Shown here one piece after another: positions 44,161 through 57,039 of a stretch of DNA of 64,000 nt (its first letter is position 1; every line of letters starts with the position of its first letter). This stretch comes from Gloeopeniophorella convolvens (taxonomy: Eukaryota; Basidiomycota; Agaricomycetes; Russulales). The notes beneath the pieces were generated by a model that saw nothing but the letters and a program-made list of their open reading frames with translations, ran no database searches and was not told where the DNA came from. The stretch lies in NCBI GenBank assembly GCA_022496205.1, contig WTXD01000014.1, forward strand, positions 1-64,000. Direction: 5' to 3'. A program made the position numbers and the translations under genes.

Positions 44161-46533
44161 TTGAGACGGCTGGCGGACGGGGGGGACAAGAGCGATATTG
44201 AGAAGACGTGTCCGACGGTCGAAAAGTGGCCTCTTCCCCCGGCCAACGCTTATATGTATAGCCTAGAATACGTTCGACGGCGCTGTCCCGCAAAAGAAGA
44301 AATCTTAATTGACGCCTTTGAAAATTCCGTCAGCCAGGCATGTGAACAGAGATAGAAGGGCAATATGTGCATTACCCGAATGGTGATCAAAATTCGATTT
44401 CATGTCGTAAGACAAGGCGGACGTGGGTCTTCACCATGTGAATCGGTCGCGAGAAGGCCTGGTGAGGCCTCCTGGAAACTGTTGGCCAATCATGGCCCTC
44501 GGACGAGTTACAAGAGTGAGAATTTTGACCCCGTAAGAAGTCGTGGCGATGATTGGACCATTCCGCCCCCGGCCATAGACGGCGTCCAAGTACTAGTGTG
44601 ACACCAACGGCACTGCGGAGTCGATGTAGTGGAGACCACTGTCGTGTGTATGTACCGCGTACCAGCGTGCGCGGCGACCAGCCTGCACCCCAAGAGACCA
44701 TCGCTATAACTTCGCCCAAAAGATGCAAGACCGATAGATTGCACAATTGCTCGTTGCTGCGTGATCTCCACCGAAGTTGAACATTTGACTCAATTGGATT
44801 GCCACACGTTGTTGGTCAACCCACCACCTTGCGACGGCAGTTTCCCGGAGCCAGTTGAACGAACGAGACGTGACTCCTCGCTCAATTGTGTCCCTCATTG
44901 GGTCGGTAGTGTTCCGGAGGCAAAACTAGGAACGGGAGGAATCGATGCGACCAGTGACGTGCTTCGAATTGTATGGCACGCGACCTGCATGCACCACGTG
45001 GGAAACCAACGAGGCTCACTGTCCAATCACTGTCCATCGTGATCTCGTCCTCCCCTATTCAATGGAATCAGCAGTAGACCTATGTCTGTAAACGCAGGGT
45101 TGGCGAAGTTCAATGATCCTGTCGAACGAGAATCGGCGTAGATCTCGGTCTGCCACGTCAGGATCGCTGCTGTCTCATCGGGCAGGGCATGACAACAGAT
45201 GGTCCTAATCCGGACTGCGGAGCAGTTTGAAGGTTTACTCTGTGGAGAGGTTTCCTTGACAGTTCCAGAACCTTTGGTACCCATTGGTACCGTGTTGGTG
45301 TCGTGTGTACTCCGCGGAGTTCCTCCAATACTTTATGTCTACGATCATCGTCAACTTCCCTCCTCGTCGGGCTAGCGACTGACCCTGCGGGTCAGTTCCG
45401 CTATAGACTTCAGTTCAATTACTGCCCACACCGAGGCCCATCGCTGACCTGAACTCCGAGACAGGCCGGCCGCGCATTTAGCTATGCAAGACGCCTGAAG
45501 ATGCAGGATTGAGATATTCTCCAGGGTCCATCATCTGTGCCACATATTTCCTTCATGAGCCCTTTTCTCTTGCAACCAGTGCACTCGGACGTTCTGACGT
45601 CTATGGTCGTTCTGTGAGTCGAACTTGCCTAGTTGCCCTCACCTCGCCGCTCCATGTTGCCGGACGTGTCTCCCATAAGCGATAATTATGCGGAACCATG
45701 TTACGAGCGCAGATTCTTGGTCACCGATTTGACGTTGGCCGTTCTGGCGCACCTTCCCGCCTGACCGATTATTCCAGAACTGTAGCCCGGTGAGCGCCCA
45801 TGCACATGTGTCAGTCGGCCAATTGCTACACCCAACCGCTTTTCCTCCTGGACCAGCCGAGGACACTTTAATGCGAGGTGTTTTCGGACCTTGGCAATTT
45901 AACGACGCGCCCTTTACTGGACCCGAAATTTTGTACACAGACGCAGACCACGGGGCTAGGGATCGGGGTATCCGTGAACAGGGTTCCGCATGGCAAGGGT
46001 ATGTTCGCCGTTGTTTGCGATGTTTGCTCTGGTCAGACGCTGTCGCCTGCGTTCCCAAGCTAACCAGGATCGTCCATGGATTTGCGTCTTGTTCTGTGGC
46101 GCCCTTCTATTGTCCGATTGTCGCTGCAGCGTCTTGTCATAACGGCAACAGCTCTGTCTCACGCACTTCTTCATTCCCACCGGACATGGTCAGTTCAACA
46201 CCCCGGAAGGCCATGTTGCATATATGGATCAGCGAAAGCAAGCTGGAAATTCCTGTCAATCTGATGGGCATGGCAGGCAATGGTTCCTTGAAGATGTCTA
46301 ACATGCCATAAAGGATGCACAAACTGGGCCAGTCTTAACTGCACCCATCATGCCGAAGGTTATGTGCTCAACGGTGATCAATGAGTCTGCTCCGCAGCGG
46401 CTGGTACTCAAAGTCCATGCAATCCACACACCAATCCAGGTAATCTTCTTGCTTGTACATCAAGAGCCGCGGGACAACGGTCTACGTCTTTACTTGCTTT
46501 CCTCGTAACTTCGTGTTTGCAGCCCTACTTTCA
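44161..46533. other. 2.4-kb region without a supported gene
   Basis: All open frames are short and unlike known proteins; the longest on the plus strand (45790-46311) has no splice or family support. Nothing resembling a transposon end, tRNA or repeat array was found. It may hold long untranslated or non-coding transcripts, which the sequence alone cannot show. Confidence 0.45.
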
Positions 46534-47543
<1,010 letters not shown>

Positions 47544-48105
47544 GGCTGCTGGATGTGTCGGTGATAGAGGATTGGGTCAAAGTAGGAGTAGACAAGGCCC
47601 GATGTTGGGGGTGGGTTTTAAGGAATGGGATATGTGTCACTTACTTCGTTATCGGGTCAAATCTCGGATAGATCGGCTCGGATTCTAGATCGGCTCACAT
47701 CTGCTCGTATTGCCCGCCCCAGGCTTCAGTACTTCAGTGGTTATATATGTACTTTCTCTACAATTAGGTTACATAGTGAGTAGCAGATGCTGCTGCTTTC
47801 GGGTTGAAAGTAAACAATTGCATCGCCGCCCATGCAAGACTTTACCACAGCCCGCACGCGGGCTATGGGCGTCAGGGAAAGCCATCAGAGGCTCTGAAGG
47901 CGGCAGCGGGTCCGCGCCCTTCTGAGGATGGGACAAGCCTGGAAAGTTGGCAGTTACAACGGCTACGGAGCTAGGCTGCTCTGCTACCGTGGCGGTCTTC
48001 ATGACGAAACCCATAATATGTGCTTCTGGCCGACTCGCTTGTTACGGACCCGGTCCGCACCCGGGCCGTCTGCCTTGATTGCCAACTTCGAGTCGTCGGT
48101 CGTCT
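47544..48105. promoter_or_regulatory. Divergent promoter between TPI1 and the Aim32-like gene
   Basis: About 560 bases between two divergent starts. A hairpin-forming GCCCGCACGCGGGC lies near 47850. No other feature is certain. Confidence 0.45.
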
Positions 48106-49086
48106 ATGTTGTCTTTGACGTCTCGTTCACTTAGATCCCGCATAGTCGTCTCCTTGCAACCATCCAGAGGAATATCGACACAATCGGCACAGCCGTCACT
48201 GGAAGAACCTCTTTTGGGCACAGTTCCCTATCACAAATCGTACCTTCTTCTCCACGGTCGCCAGTCGCCCCGCACATTTCCGTCACGGTTTGCCTCGCCC
48301 TTGCTTGTTTCATTAAGGCAACAAGCTCTACAATGGTCCGCTCTAGTCAATGTCGCGTGGCGTCAGCCGGAACCGTACAATGATGTTTCCCTCCCCGTGG
48401 AAGAGGGCGAGACGTACAGCATGGTCGCGTTCGTTCAGGGTGGCGCCCGTTTGGAAATCCCTCATGTATCGATGGCCAACCTGGATGAAGTTTGTTCACG
48501 GCTACAAGATTACATGGAGCATCCTGAAAAGCGGACGCAGAGTCAGGGTGGCCTACATCTGTATGTTTGCACTCATGGCGCAAGAGACTGTCGTTGCGGA
48601 GATTTGGGAGGCAAGGTCGCGGAAGCCTTTAAGGATGAAGTGCTCAAAAGAAGGAAGCCTGAGCCCGTGAAATACTCGTCTGTCACAGTGAGTGAGATTG
48701 GACACGTCGGCGGCCACCAGTACGCATGTGTCATCCTTGATCCCCGTGTATACCGTATTCAAGATGCTTGGCAGGTATGCTGCAAACGTGCTGGTCTTCC
48801 CATATGGTGACTGGTGAGTGCTGAGTCAATCTCCTCAAGATTTATTTTTCGATGGTGTCTGATTGCGGCGTGATCACATAGGTTGGGCCGTCTTAGGCCG
48901 GACGACGTACCCGGAATCCTGGATGTACTCATACAAAGGTCCTCGTCTGTAGATGTTGATCAACTGCCTTCCATCTTGCCTTCCCATTGGAGAGGACGCA
49001 TGGGGCTGCACAAGGATGAACAACTAGAGCGACTCAGGCTCGTATCTCATAATGACTGGGTCGACCCCTCCCGCACAAGCGCGTAG
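48106..49086 (+). CDS. Aim32/Apd1-like thioredoxin-fold [2Fe-2S] protein
   Basis: Sucrase/ferredoxin-like family. Three exons, 48106-48719, 48775-48813 and 48882-49086, giving 285 residues. I start at MLSLTSRSLRSRIVVSLQPS because it gives a basic, Ser-rich mitochondrial presequence; codons upstream have no ATG in frame. The C-terminal domain holds the cluster ligands: CTHGARDCRCG supplies cysteines and HVGGHQYAANVLVFPYGDWL supplies the H-x3-H pair that defines the family. LRPDDVPGILDVLI follows. The middle exon is only 39 nt and begins inside the HQY motif. Aim32 acts in the mitochondrial matrix/intermembrane space in yeast redox quality control, while Apd1 is cytosolic; the presequence points to the Aim32 type. 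Cluster ligands look complete. Confidence 0.85.
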
Positions 49087-49581
49087 GCCAACCGTGGCAT
49101 TCAAATGACCTTATCGTGGTACAGCCTGGGGGATGGACCGGCAAGAAGCATAACCTTGCTTGGAGCTCTCTGTTGGATTAAGGCGAATGCTTGCACTGCA
49201 GCTGCCCAGACAACAGCGTTGTCTCGGGCAGTGGGTCACTGCACCATTTGTTCCCCATATTGCCTTGTATAGTCTACGCCGTAATGTGGTACATGAATAG
49301 ATCTAGTCACTACCATTTCGTCCTTGGTATCTAAGAGGTCAACAGTTTGAGGTACTGACGGCAGATCGACAGGGTCCGTTTGAGAGTTCCCAGCACAGTC
49401 ACTGACAGGTCCGGCTCGGTCGTCGGGCATCACGCGGGCGTGTCCGAACGTGGCGCATCACAGTGTGCTGCTAGGCAACCCCTGCTAGATGGCTGAGTCC
49501 CCTTTTCGACTTCACCTGGACCCTTTGCCCTTGTAGAAGCTTGACCAAACTCAACTCAACTCGCCGTCCAAGCTCCCCGCC
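49087..49581. other. Intergenic spacer
   Basis: No gene seen; 3' flank of the Aim32-like gene and promoter of the acyltransferase. Confidence 0.4.
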
Positions 49582-51867
49582 ATGGATCTCATGATTGTCT
49601 ACATAATCTTGCGGAAGGTTTCCGACTGGTCGCTTTCTCAGTTCTACACAGACGTTCATGTAGATGGCGAGGGAAATGTGCCAAAGGATGGCCCGCTCAT
49701 AATGTAAGCACCCCCGATTCCGTTCATTCCTGTCTCCTTCCCGTGCAGAAGCCGTTCATGATTCCGTTCATATTACAAGATGTGCCAACCACCAAAACGA
49801 GCTCATGGACATCGCTACTCTTGGTAAGCGTCCCTTTACAATATCTGTCAAAAGTATCCGGGACAAATGCCACAGTGCTGAACAGCGGTGACCGTCCCTC
49901 ATCGACGGCAAATTAGCTTCTGGGCAAAATCGAGCTCGTTCAAGAGTCCCATCCTGCGTTTCATTCTCATGTCTTCGGGTGCTATCCCGGTCCAGAGGAA
50001 TCCGAATAATCTACGCGACGTGCCGGCGCCGAGTGCTTCTAGCGATCTCGCAAGAGAATCCCTTTTCCTAGCCACCTCACGCGCGCTCGCGGGCCTCCGC
50101 CCACGAGGCGGCTTCTTGAACCAACTCGTTGGGTTGTTCCCCGACCGCGTGGTCGGAGTCTTCCCAGAAGGAACGAGCTATACTGAGCCAAGAATCATGC
50201 AAGTGAAGGAGGGCGCCGCGTGGGCAGCGCTCGAATACAGCAAGTGGAAATATGAAAACGGAAGTCAGGCTCAGCACCCGCTGAGAATTATTCCCGCTGG
50301 AATCATGTATACCGACAAGACGCGCTATCTGAGTGGGGTATGTGTCCTCAAGTCTATTGCGCGCATGCATTGACTCAGCTTTCTAGATTTCCGTTCGGTG
50401 AGCTTTATCCGCGTAGAGTGTCCCCGCACGGCGACTGACGAAGCGAAGATATGGAGAGCCCCTGGTCTTCCATGACCTCGCGGGCGAATACATATCTGCA
50501 ACGACGTCAAACGACTCTAAGAGGGCACGAGAGGTTGTAGCAGAGCTGACCTCGAGGCTGGAAAGGGAGCTGGTAAAGTTATCTGTGAATGCTTCGAACT
50601 GGTATATTCTGGCACTTTCGGCGTTTGATCCCTGCTAACCACATTCCAGGGATATCTTCCACGCAGCAGAGATGGCGAGGCGTATGCTTTGGATTGACGA
50701 TGAAATCTCCCTGAAGGATGTTGGAGATATCAACAGAACGTGCGCAAGCTCGCCTACCCACTGCGACAGGTCACTGACGGGTTCGCCTAGTCTTATCACT
50801 TTACTCTCTTCGACAGATGCAACAGTCGACTCAGAGCTGCAATCTCGCACTGTGAAAACGCTTCTGGCTTACTCCGGTCTTCTACACTATTCCGGTCTAG
50901 ATCACGAAAGCTTATCAGCTGTCGCCGAAACCTCTTCTCAAACAGTTAGGAGAGCGCTGAGCAGTTTCTTTGGCCAGCTTTTCAAGACGACCCTCCATCC
51001 GCAACTCATTCTGTTCCTCCCTGCATTCGTGGTACACACGCCTGCATACGCCTCTGCGTCTCTTGCGGCCCGGTTCCTTGCAACTCCCGCTCTTCCGGAG
51101 ACGGTCGCGGTATTCAAGGTCATCATGGGTGGTCTGGGACTCAGCTTTGCGTACGGTGGCGTTGTGGTGGCTTTGACTCGCGCACTTCTATGGCTGAGTA
51201 ATGCCACACAGTTGCCGGACCCAGGCTGGAACTTCCTGCAGCAGCAGGTAGCGATCTTGCAAAAGGTTGGATTAGAGCTGTCTGGAGCGACGGGGCCTTG
51301 GGGCCGCGCCCGCGGTGTCGTTGCTACAGCAGCACTGGCGTATGCTGCAATCAAGGCTCTCTCCCTCTGGCACCACTCACTCATCCGAGGTGAGGAATCA
51401 CTCTTTCCGCGAGATCGATGAATCTGTTTTTGACATGCATCGTGCCTTGTCAGCGAATCGCCAACGGTGAGTCCGTCACTCATCATAGGATTCTCGCGCT
51501 GACCCCGCGCCGCAGGGCCTTGCGTCTTCATGCAACAATGAAAGTTGCGTTAGGGCTTTGGACAAAACCTATCTCTGGAAACGCCTTGACGCCTTACCTC
51601 CGACCTCCGGTCCCGCCCCCGAGCCCGTATGTCAAATACCCGCTCCCGCCCGCTGAAGACGAGACCCGCGCGCCTCGCGCACCGCCGGTCTCTGGCCGGA
51701 AGCTCGTATACCCGTTACTTTCCGCTCACGCAGAGGCTAGGCGTGCGCTTGTTGAGTATCTGCACAGTGCTAAATCACCGAAAGGGCCTGTGTGGGAGAA
51801 GATTAGGCGTCGAGCGGAGGTTTTAGCGCTGAGCCAGTCTGGCATGCCGATTGCGCGAGCTTCCTGA
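49582..51867 (+). CDS. Glycerol-3-phosphate/dihydroxyacetone-phosphate O-acyltransferase
   Basis: First step of glycerolipid synthesis at the endoplasmic reticulum, Sct1/Gpt2 type. The start MDLMIVYIILRKVSDWSLSQ leads to motif I, ICANHQNELMDIATL, with the H-x5-D spacing seen in the Sct1/Gpt2 branch. Then come HRRQISFWAKSSSFKSPILR, ILMSSGAIPVQRNPNNLRDV, motif III VVGVFPEGTSYTEPR and IIPAGIMYTDKTRYLSGISV. The distal part has two membrane helices in HPQLILFLPAFVVHTPAYAS and FKVIMGGLGLSFAYGGVVVA, a known feature of this family. A 13-nt micro-exon (51454-51466) encodes ANRQ between HHSLI and ALRLHATMKVALGLW. An intron of 51 nt near 50740 is a multiple of three. About ten exons and roughly 590 residues. 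The C-terminus ends SGMPIARAS. Confidence 0.85.
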
Positions 51868-52086
51868 GCCTGCCTTGTACTTCAATTCCATCGCAAGTCT
51901 TTACATTATCATAAGGCCAATGTTGTAGATTGTGGACTGTACATTAGCGATACATGTTCTGGAGTGGTTCATATCCAGAGATAACATTGTGTCAAATACA
52001 ACAGTGCAAGAAAGTAAACCGCAGTGGACAGAGAAGAACCCGGCAAGGTCGGACGCCATAACAATGGTCCATGGATATTACAAGAA

Positions 52087-54584
52087 TCAATGCTGGTATT
52101 GAGATCGATGGCTAGAGTTTTGTGTGTGGAGGGAGAGCGTTGACGCGCTGTAGAAGTATGGGTTCGGGGTATGTTGAGAGGGGGTCGAGACGGCGACGGT
52201 TGGTTGCGGTGCTGCGATGTACGGGAATGGTGGGATCGCTGCTGGGCGAGATGGAGGACGAGAAGCAGGGGTTGCCGAGCGTTGGTACGCATACGGATAT
52301 GGGGCAGACGGGGTTGGGACGGAGGCGTATGGGAAGCCTCGAAACTCTGATGATGGGGTCGGCATGGCCGAGTAATGAGTGGAATCGAAGGCTGGGTAAT
52401 GCGAGCCTGATGTTGTCCTTGAACGCGGCCGGGTGGAGTGGCGAGAGCGCGGGCGGGATTCTGAGTTATCACGGTCTACGAGGTTGTCGACGAGGGTTGA
52501 TGGTCCAGGTGCGCGCGCGGGCAGCGGCCGTGGGCTCGCAATCACGGTGCGACCCTATCCAGAATAAGTCTACACAGAGAAAGAGAGGCAAGGAGAGACG
52601 CACCACGCCGAGAAGCTGGCCCTCAGCTGGTGAGAAGTCAGTGGCCGATGCGTCACTGTCAGCCGGCGCGGCGGCAAGAGGCCTCAGGGTCGAAAACAGG
52701 TCGCCCTGTGTGGGTGCTGAGTCTGCAGTTCCCCAGGAAGAAACGCTGTCGCGTGGTGTTGGTCCCGTTCTAACAGGCGGCGGCTGGAACGTCTGGAGGT
52801 TTGGGTGAGCGACTTCACGCGATTGGGCTGAGAGGCCAAGGCTGTTGAGGGAAGGGTTCGAGAGGTCAGGCGCGGTCCATGAGGAAATGACTGGGCCAAT
52901 TGGGGTTGAGGAAGGACGCGCTGCGGGCTCCGTCGAGTGCAGCCCGGGATCTGTCCTAGGTACACGAGACAATTCTGCACCACCGTTGCCGGACATCTCG
53001 CGATGCCTCGAGCCGGACACGGAAACAGTCGTCGCAACCGCGGGCGCAGGACGGGCGTATGTATATGTGGACGTCGTTCCTCCAGTTCGCGAGCTGCTTG
53101 CGTAGGGCTCTTGACTACGTGTGCTCCCGTTCCCCGGAGCAGTAGGTGCTGCGGGCGCGTAAATACCTTGACCAGCAGCCGCGGAGCCCATGTTGATGCC
53201 AAGAGCGTTCTCAGATAGCGTGCGCTCGCCAGGGACGGCGGTGCGTTCGGCTTCGTCTCCTCCCACTGTGTCGCGCCTGTGCCGGTCCCGTCTTCGTTTA
53301 TGGCGATCTCGTTCGCCCTCCCCATCTCGCCGTCGACTCCGATCTCTACTCCGGTGCCTGTGTCCCGACCGGCTTCTTGGTCGTTCATGCTCACGGCCAG
53401 CGTCCCGGGAAGCCATGTCGCGGACCGCCTGGGGTACTACGCGGTCCTCATAGCGCGCACCTTCATAGAAGACAGCACCCTTGCCCTGGGTCTTGCGGAT
53501 CGTCAGCTCGTCGAACGCGAGAAGGGGTGAAAGATGACCGACCTGATAAACATACGGTTGAGAGCTTAATGGTGGGATGCTGGTGCGTTGATAAGGGTCC
53601 TGTGAATTCCCAGGGGGCACATAGTTTGGATTGCGCGAGGTGAAAGGGTACCATATAGGTTTAGGAGGAGAAGGTAGCGGGTGCCCCGGGTGGTGGTTTC
53701 GTCCGTTCGCTGCCCGATCGTCATAAGGCGCATCATGATTCTGAGGACGGTGTTCTCGAGCAAGTTCATAAACCCCAGGGTAATGCTTCCTATAGAAGTC
53801 GAGTTCATCCTCGAGTTCCTTGATCTAAGATTCGACTGAGTAAACCCTGGTTCCTAGAAATGGGTGCAGTCAAGCTCACCTTCCTGCATACGAGGTTAGT
53901 ACGTGGAAGCTCAACACGGTTTTGAAACGCGATGCTCACTGTGTAAGTCCATGTTCTACAAGAGCACCTCTCCTTCCCTCATCTCTCGTGGCTACTTCTA
54001 GACGCAATCTTGCGTTGAGGGAGTTAATGATGCCTTGCTGGTCGTGAAATCGTTCTTGCTGTGACTTGTACCTAACGAGAGCGGAGAGAGCAGCATCTAC
54101 CCCCGGGAACTGTTCATTGTTTTGAGCAAGACCCGAAATGTTACAGTGAAGAAGACCGAACCAGCTCTTTATGGTCCTGGGAGCCTAACCAATTCTGGGT
54201 TTCTTCAATGAGTGTGTCGGTAGTTTGTATGTCCACATCTCCCCGTGCGCATTCAGAAAGACGCTGGGCCAATCTCCAAGCACTAGGGTTGGACTCTTCA
54301 CTTTCTGAGGGAATGTGCTGATCGACATGTAGCTTCTTAATCCGCTCGAATGCGAAAGCTTTTCGACAGAGGGGGCACGAAGTAGGGTGGTTCAATTGAA
54401 CCAGGCATCTGAGGACAGAGATATCAGGGCATGCATACTACGGACAGGCCCTCGCCACATACTCTCGACAAAATATATGGCCACACCCGATGGCGTGTGG
54501 GGTTTTGTCAGGGAATCTCGTGGGGTCGAATGAGTAATGATCGAGACAGACGTCACAGGTCGAGTCCGGATGGACCTGCAGCAT
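52087..54584 (-). CDS. RING-finger protein with coiled coil and Arg/Ser-rich tail, paralogue 1
   Basis: Exon 1, starting at 54584, reads MLQVHPDSTCDVCLDHYSFD and AIGCGHIFC; after an intron it continues ECLVQLNHPTSCPLCRKAFA and FERIKKLHVDQHIPS. This is a C3HC4 RING (C-x2-C, CGH, C..C, CPLC). Helical segments follow (LIEETQNWL; IKELEDELDFYRKHYPGVYE), then a long disordered region with RPRSRSGHRHRSRDRSRRRD, an SR-like stretch, and a Pro/Ser/Tyr-rich end HRSQYQH. About 7-8 exons. RING fingers of this kind are E3 ubiquitin ligases; the target is unknown, and the SR-like tail might place it in the nucleus. It shares RING layout and the LIxETxxWL helix with the gene at 58243. The exon chain 53800-54140 was followed only roughly. 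Confidence 0.75.
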
Positions 54585-55092
54585 ATCTACTGAGTCCCCA
54601 GAGGAAGCAGATTAACGAAGAGGCCGGAACGGAAATGGAGGAGGAAAGGGCTAGAGACGAAGAGACATGGCTGGATTTGGTGTCGAGGGCGGTGCCGATC
54701 CGGAATAAGGACACCCACGAGGCTACATCTAATCTAATCTCACATAATCGTTATACAGACAAACTCATAAGGACCCGACAATACAGATGCAGAGAGTACA
54801 AATCAACCACACCAATCACAAGAAACACATAGCATCCACAGGAATCTGCTGGGACAAAGTTCTGTGTTGCCCTTCTGATTACAAAACAGTTTACACACCT
54901 CGGGGTGGTCATAGGCGGAACGTCACAGGGCTGTTTGGTGGCGTAACGGTTGACTTGAAATTGACCTTCAATGACGATGGCCGCTTCGTCCGAGAACGCG
55001 ACCGTGGCTTCAATACCGGGTTGCTGCGAAAATGAAGGCGGAAATGAGAAAAGCTCACGAACATACTGACGTACGATGGGCCGCACAAGGAC
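54585..55092. other. Spacer between two minus-strand genes
   Basis: Promoter of the RING gene and 3' flank of the next. No gene seen. Confidence 0.4.
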
Positions 55093-57039
55093 CTACCTCG
55101 TCATGAGCGACGTCGAATTGCCGCCATCTCCCAGGCCCAGGTTCACGCTGGTCCCATCGCCGCCGTTTGCAGGGCCCGCAAATGACATTGGGAAGAGAGG
55201 CCCGCCCGGCCTCCACGCGAACCCCTCGTGGCCAGGCGCACCAGATAATACGTGTGAGACCTGGACGGTGTTTCGGCGCTGCTTCGGCCGCATAGATGAC
55301 GCGACCGCATGTGGCATCGCGCTATGAGGGTCAGTCGACGGCAGAGATGGGTCAGCTGCTGGGCGTGCGCAGGTCGAGATGCTGAGGCCGTAGCAGTTCT
55401 CGACTTGCTCCCAGGCCATTCGCCACTGATCTGCATCGACGATGTGGTCTTCGTCCCACTGATGGGATATCGCCGAGAAAGTGTCCTTGACATCATCGTG
55501 CTTCGAGGGTTTAGTGAAGTCCGCTCCCACCGGTGACCCTGCGCGAGCTGTGGCCTCTCCTGAGAGATGTTCTTCGGGACTATGGGAACCAAGATGATCA
55601 GGCTCGGGTCCGTCGCCGGTTTCGACATCCTGTTCGTTCTCAGTCTCGCCGATGCTTTCCATGGTGAACGAGAGGCGCGAGCTGGACCGGGAAGATGGAG
55701 ACCAGCTGGAAGTGCTGTGTGAACGAGAGCGATGTTCTGCAGGACCCTCCTGTGGCTCGTCGGAATCTTCACAGGTGATGGGTAGAAATTCGAGCTGAAA
55801 CGCATCCTCGCCTTCATCGACTGGAACCTCCGGAAGTGTAGGCAACTGTGTGAGTGGTCCACCCGCAAATGTCGTCGAAAGCTCGGGGAGCACCACGTCG
55901 AAATCCGGCATCCCTACGGGAAGGGACACCACGTCGAGGTCCGCGCCGCCCTCCATGGGTACACCGAGCGCAGCTAACAAATTGACGCACATTTGCTCGC
56001 TGCGGGCCATGACGCAGGTACGAATTGCGCGCACCCACGTAGTATCGTCTGCTTCCTCGCGGGACACGGTCGACATCCAGTCGAGGAGCATCTGGAAAGA
56101 CCATGCACTCGGAGGCGTGTCCAGGTAATTTCGCTTCGAACTTCCTGTGAGATTTGGCGATGGCTGCTGGTTCTCGTGTGGCCCTATGTACTTCCTGCGC
56201 AGGTGTACAGGGAAAGCCTGTTCCAATAATGCCATCAGGCGATTCGTGGGGCTCGTAGAGATGAATTCCAGGACCTCCGTAGGTCGATCAAGAAAGGGGA
56301 GGAACTGGCCGTCAGGGATAGGAAGGAAGTTGGTGGGGACGATTGAAGCGGGAGTGGGACGATCAGGGGAATGAACGTGGCTTTGAGGGGATGTAGGCGA
56401 CTCCGCACTCTTGGAGACAGAACGCGGGCGTGGCTGGACAGATGACTGGGCGAGGTCGCATAGCTGCTGTGGAGTAAGAGCCGTGCGTTGTGCGTAGACA
56501 GACGTCGATGCTCGACGCCGCCTGCTAGCATATGACGGAGGAGAATTGGAAACGACTTGCGGGGGTGAATCCTGAGAGAACGAAGAGGAGGCGAAAGATA
56601 GGCGTCGGGTCTGTGGAATCTGTGGAGATTGCGCTGAACGGCCGTGCGCGGGCGGGCTGGTCGGTGACCAGTTAATGCGGCGTGATTCCGGGGAGCTAGG
56701 TGTTGAATGGGTCTGTGCACTGTCCTGTGTTTCCTCTGGGAGCACACGAACAATGGTTAACCTGCTCATCGTCGCCCTCTCGTCTGTCAGGTTCTGCTCC
56801 GCGTGGATACCGAAGGGGTCGTTTGCGGAGACCGAGCCCCTCCTGTGCAGCATATTGCGGGTGCGATGGATGGGAGTAGCTGCCTCCATGATGGGTGTGA
56901 CGGTGATACGTCGATTGCGGGGAATCGTCCACGGCTGGCTTATGACATACGCCTCAATTCGGCGCAATACAGGGGTTTCTTCCGAGCCTGTCACCTGCTT
57001 CAGTTTGTGCGTCGCCCCCGAGGTCTCAGCCCCGTTCAC
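55093..57039 (-). CDS. Large protein of unknown function
   Basis: One uninterrupted frame of 648 codons, unusual in this intron-rich window. The first 260 residues are disordered and Ser/Pro/Arg-rich (SPESRRINWSPTSPPAHGRS). A folded part follows at about residues 280-420: FLPFLDRPTEVLEFISTSPT, NRLMALLEQAFPVHLRRKYI, SAWSFQMLLDWMSTVSREEA, DDTTWVRAIRTCVMARSEQM and CVNLLAALGVPMEGG, clearly helical. Then an acidic Ser-rich linker and a short conserved-looking block QWRMAWEQVENCYGLSISTC close to the C-terminus, ending GGNSTSLMTR. No signal peptide, membrane segment or known domain is seen. It lies between two RING paralogues but has no RING itself. It may be a regulator or scaffold, which is a guess from composition only. 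Confidence 0.75.
   Translation of the reverse strand: MNGAETSGATHKLKQVTGSEETPVLRRIEAYVISQPWTIPRNRRITVTPIMEAATPIHRTRNMLHRRGSVSANDPFGIHAEQNLTDERATMSRLTIVRVLPEETQDSAQTHSTPSSPESRRINWSPTSPPAHGRSAQSPQIPQTRRLSFASSSFSQDSPPQVVSNSPPSYASRRRRASTSVYAQRTALTPQQLCDLAQSSVQPRPRSVSKSAESPTSPQSHVHSPDRPTPASIVPTNFLPIPDGQFLPFLDRPTEVLEFISTSPTNRLMALLEQAFPVHLRRKYIGPHENQQPSPNLTGSSKRNYLDTPPSAWSFQMLLDWMSTVSREEADDTTWVRAIRTCVMARSEQMCVNLLAALGVPMEGGADLDVVSLPVGMPDFDVVLPELSTTFAGGPLTQLPTLPEVPVDEGEDAFQLEFLPITCEDSDEPQEGPAEHRSRSHSTSSWSPSSRSSSRLSFTMESIGETENEQDVETGDGPEPDHLGSHSPEEHLSGEATARAGSPVGADFTKPSKHDDVKDTFSAISHQWDEDHIVDADQWRMAWEQVENCYGLSISTCARPAADPSLPSTDPHSAMPHAVASSMRPKQRRNTVQVSHVLSGAPGHEGFAWRPGGPLFPMSFAGPANGGDGTSVNLGLGDGGNSTSLMTR

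Noticed and set aside
45790..46311. A 173-codon plus-strand frame in the 44-46 kb gap.
   Set aside because: No family features, no supporting splice sites and codon composition like its non-coding neighbours.
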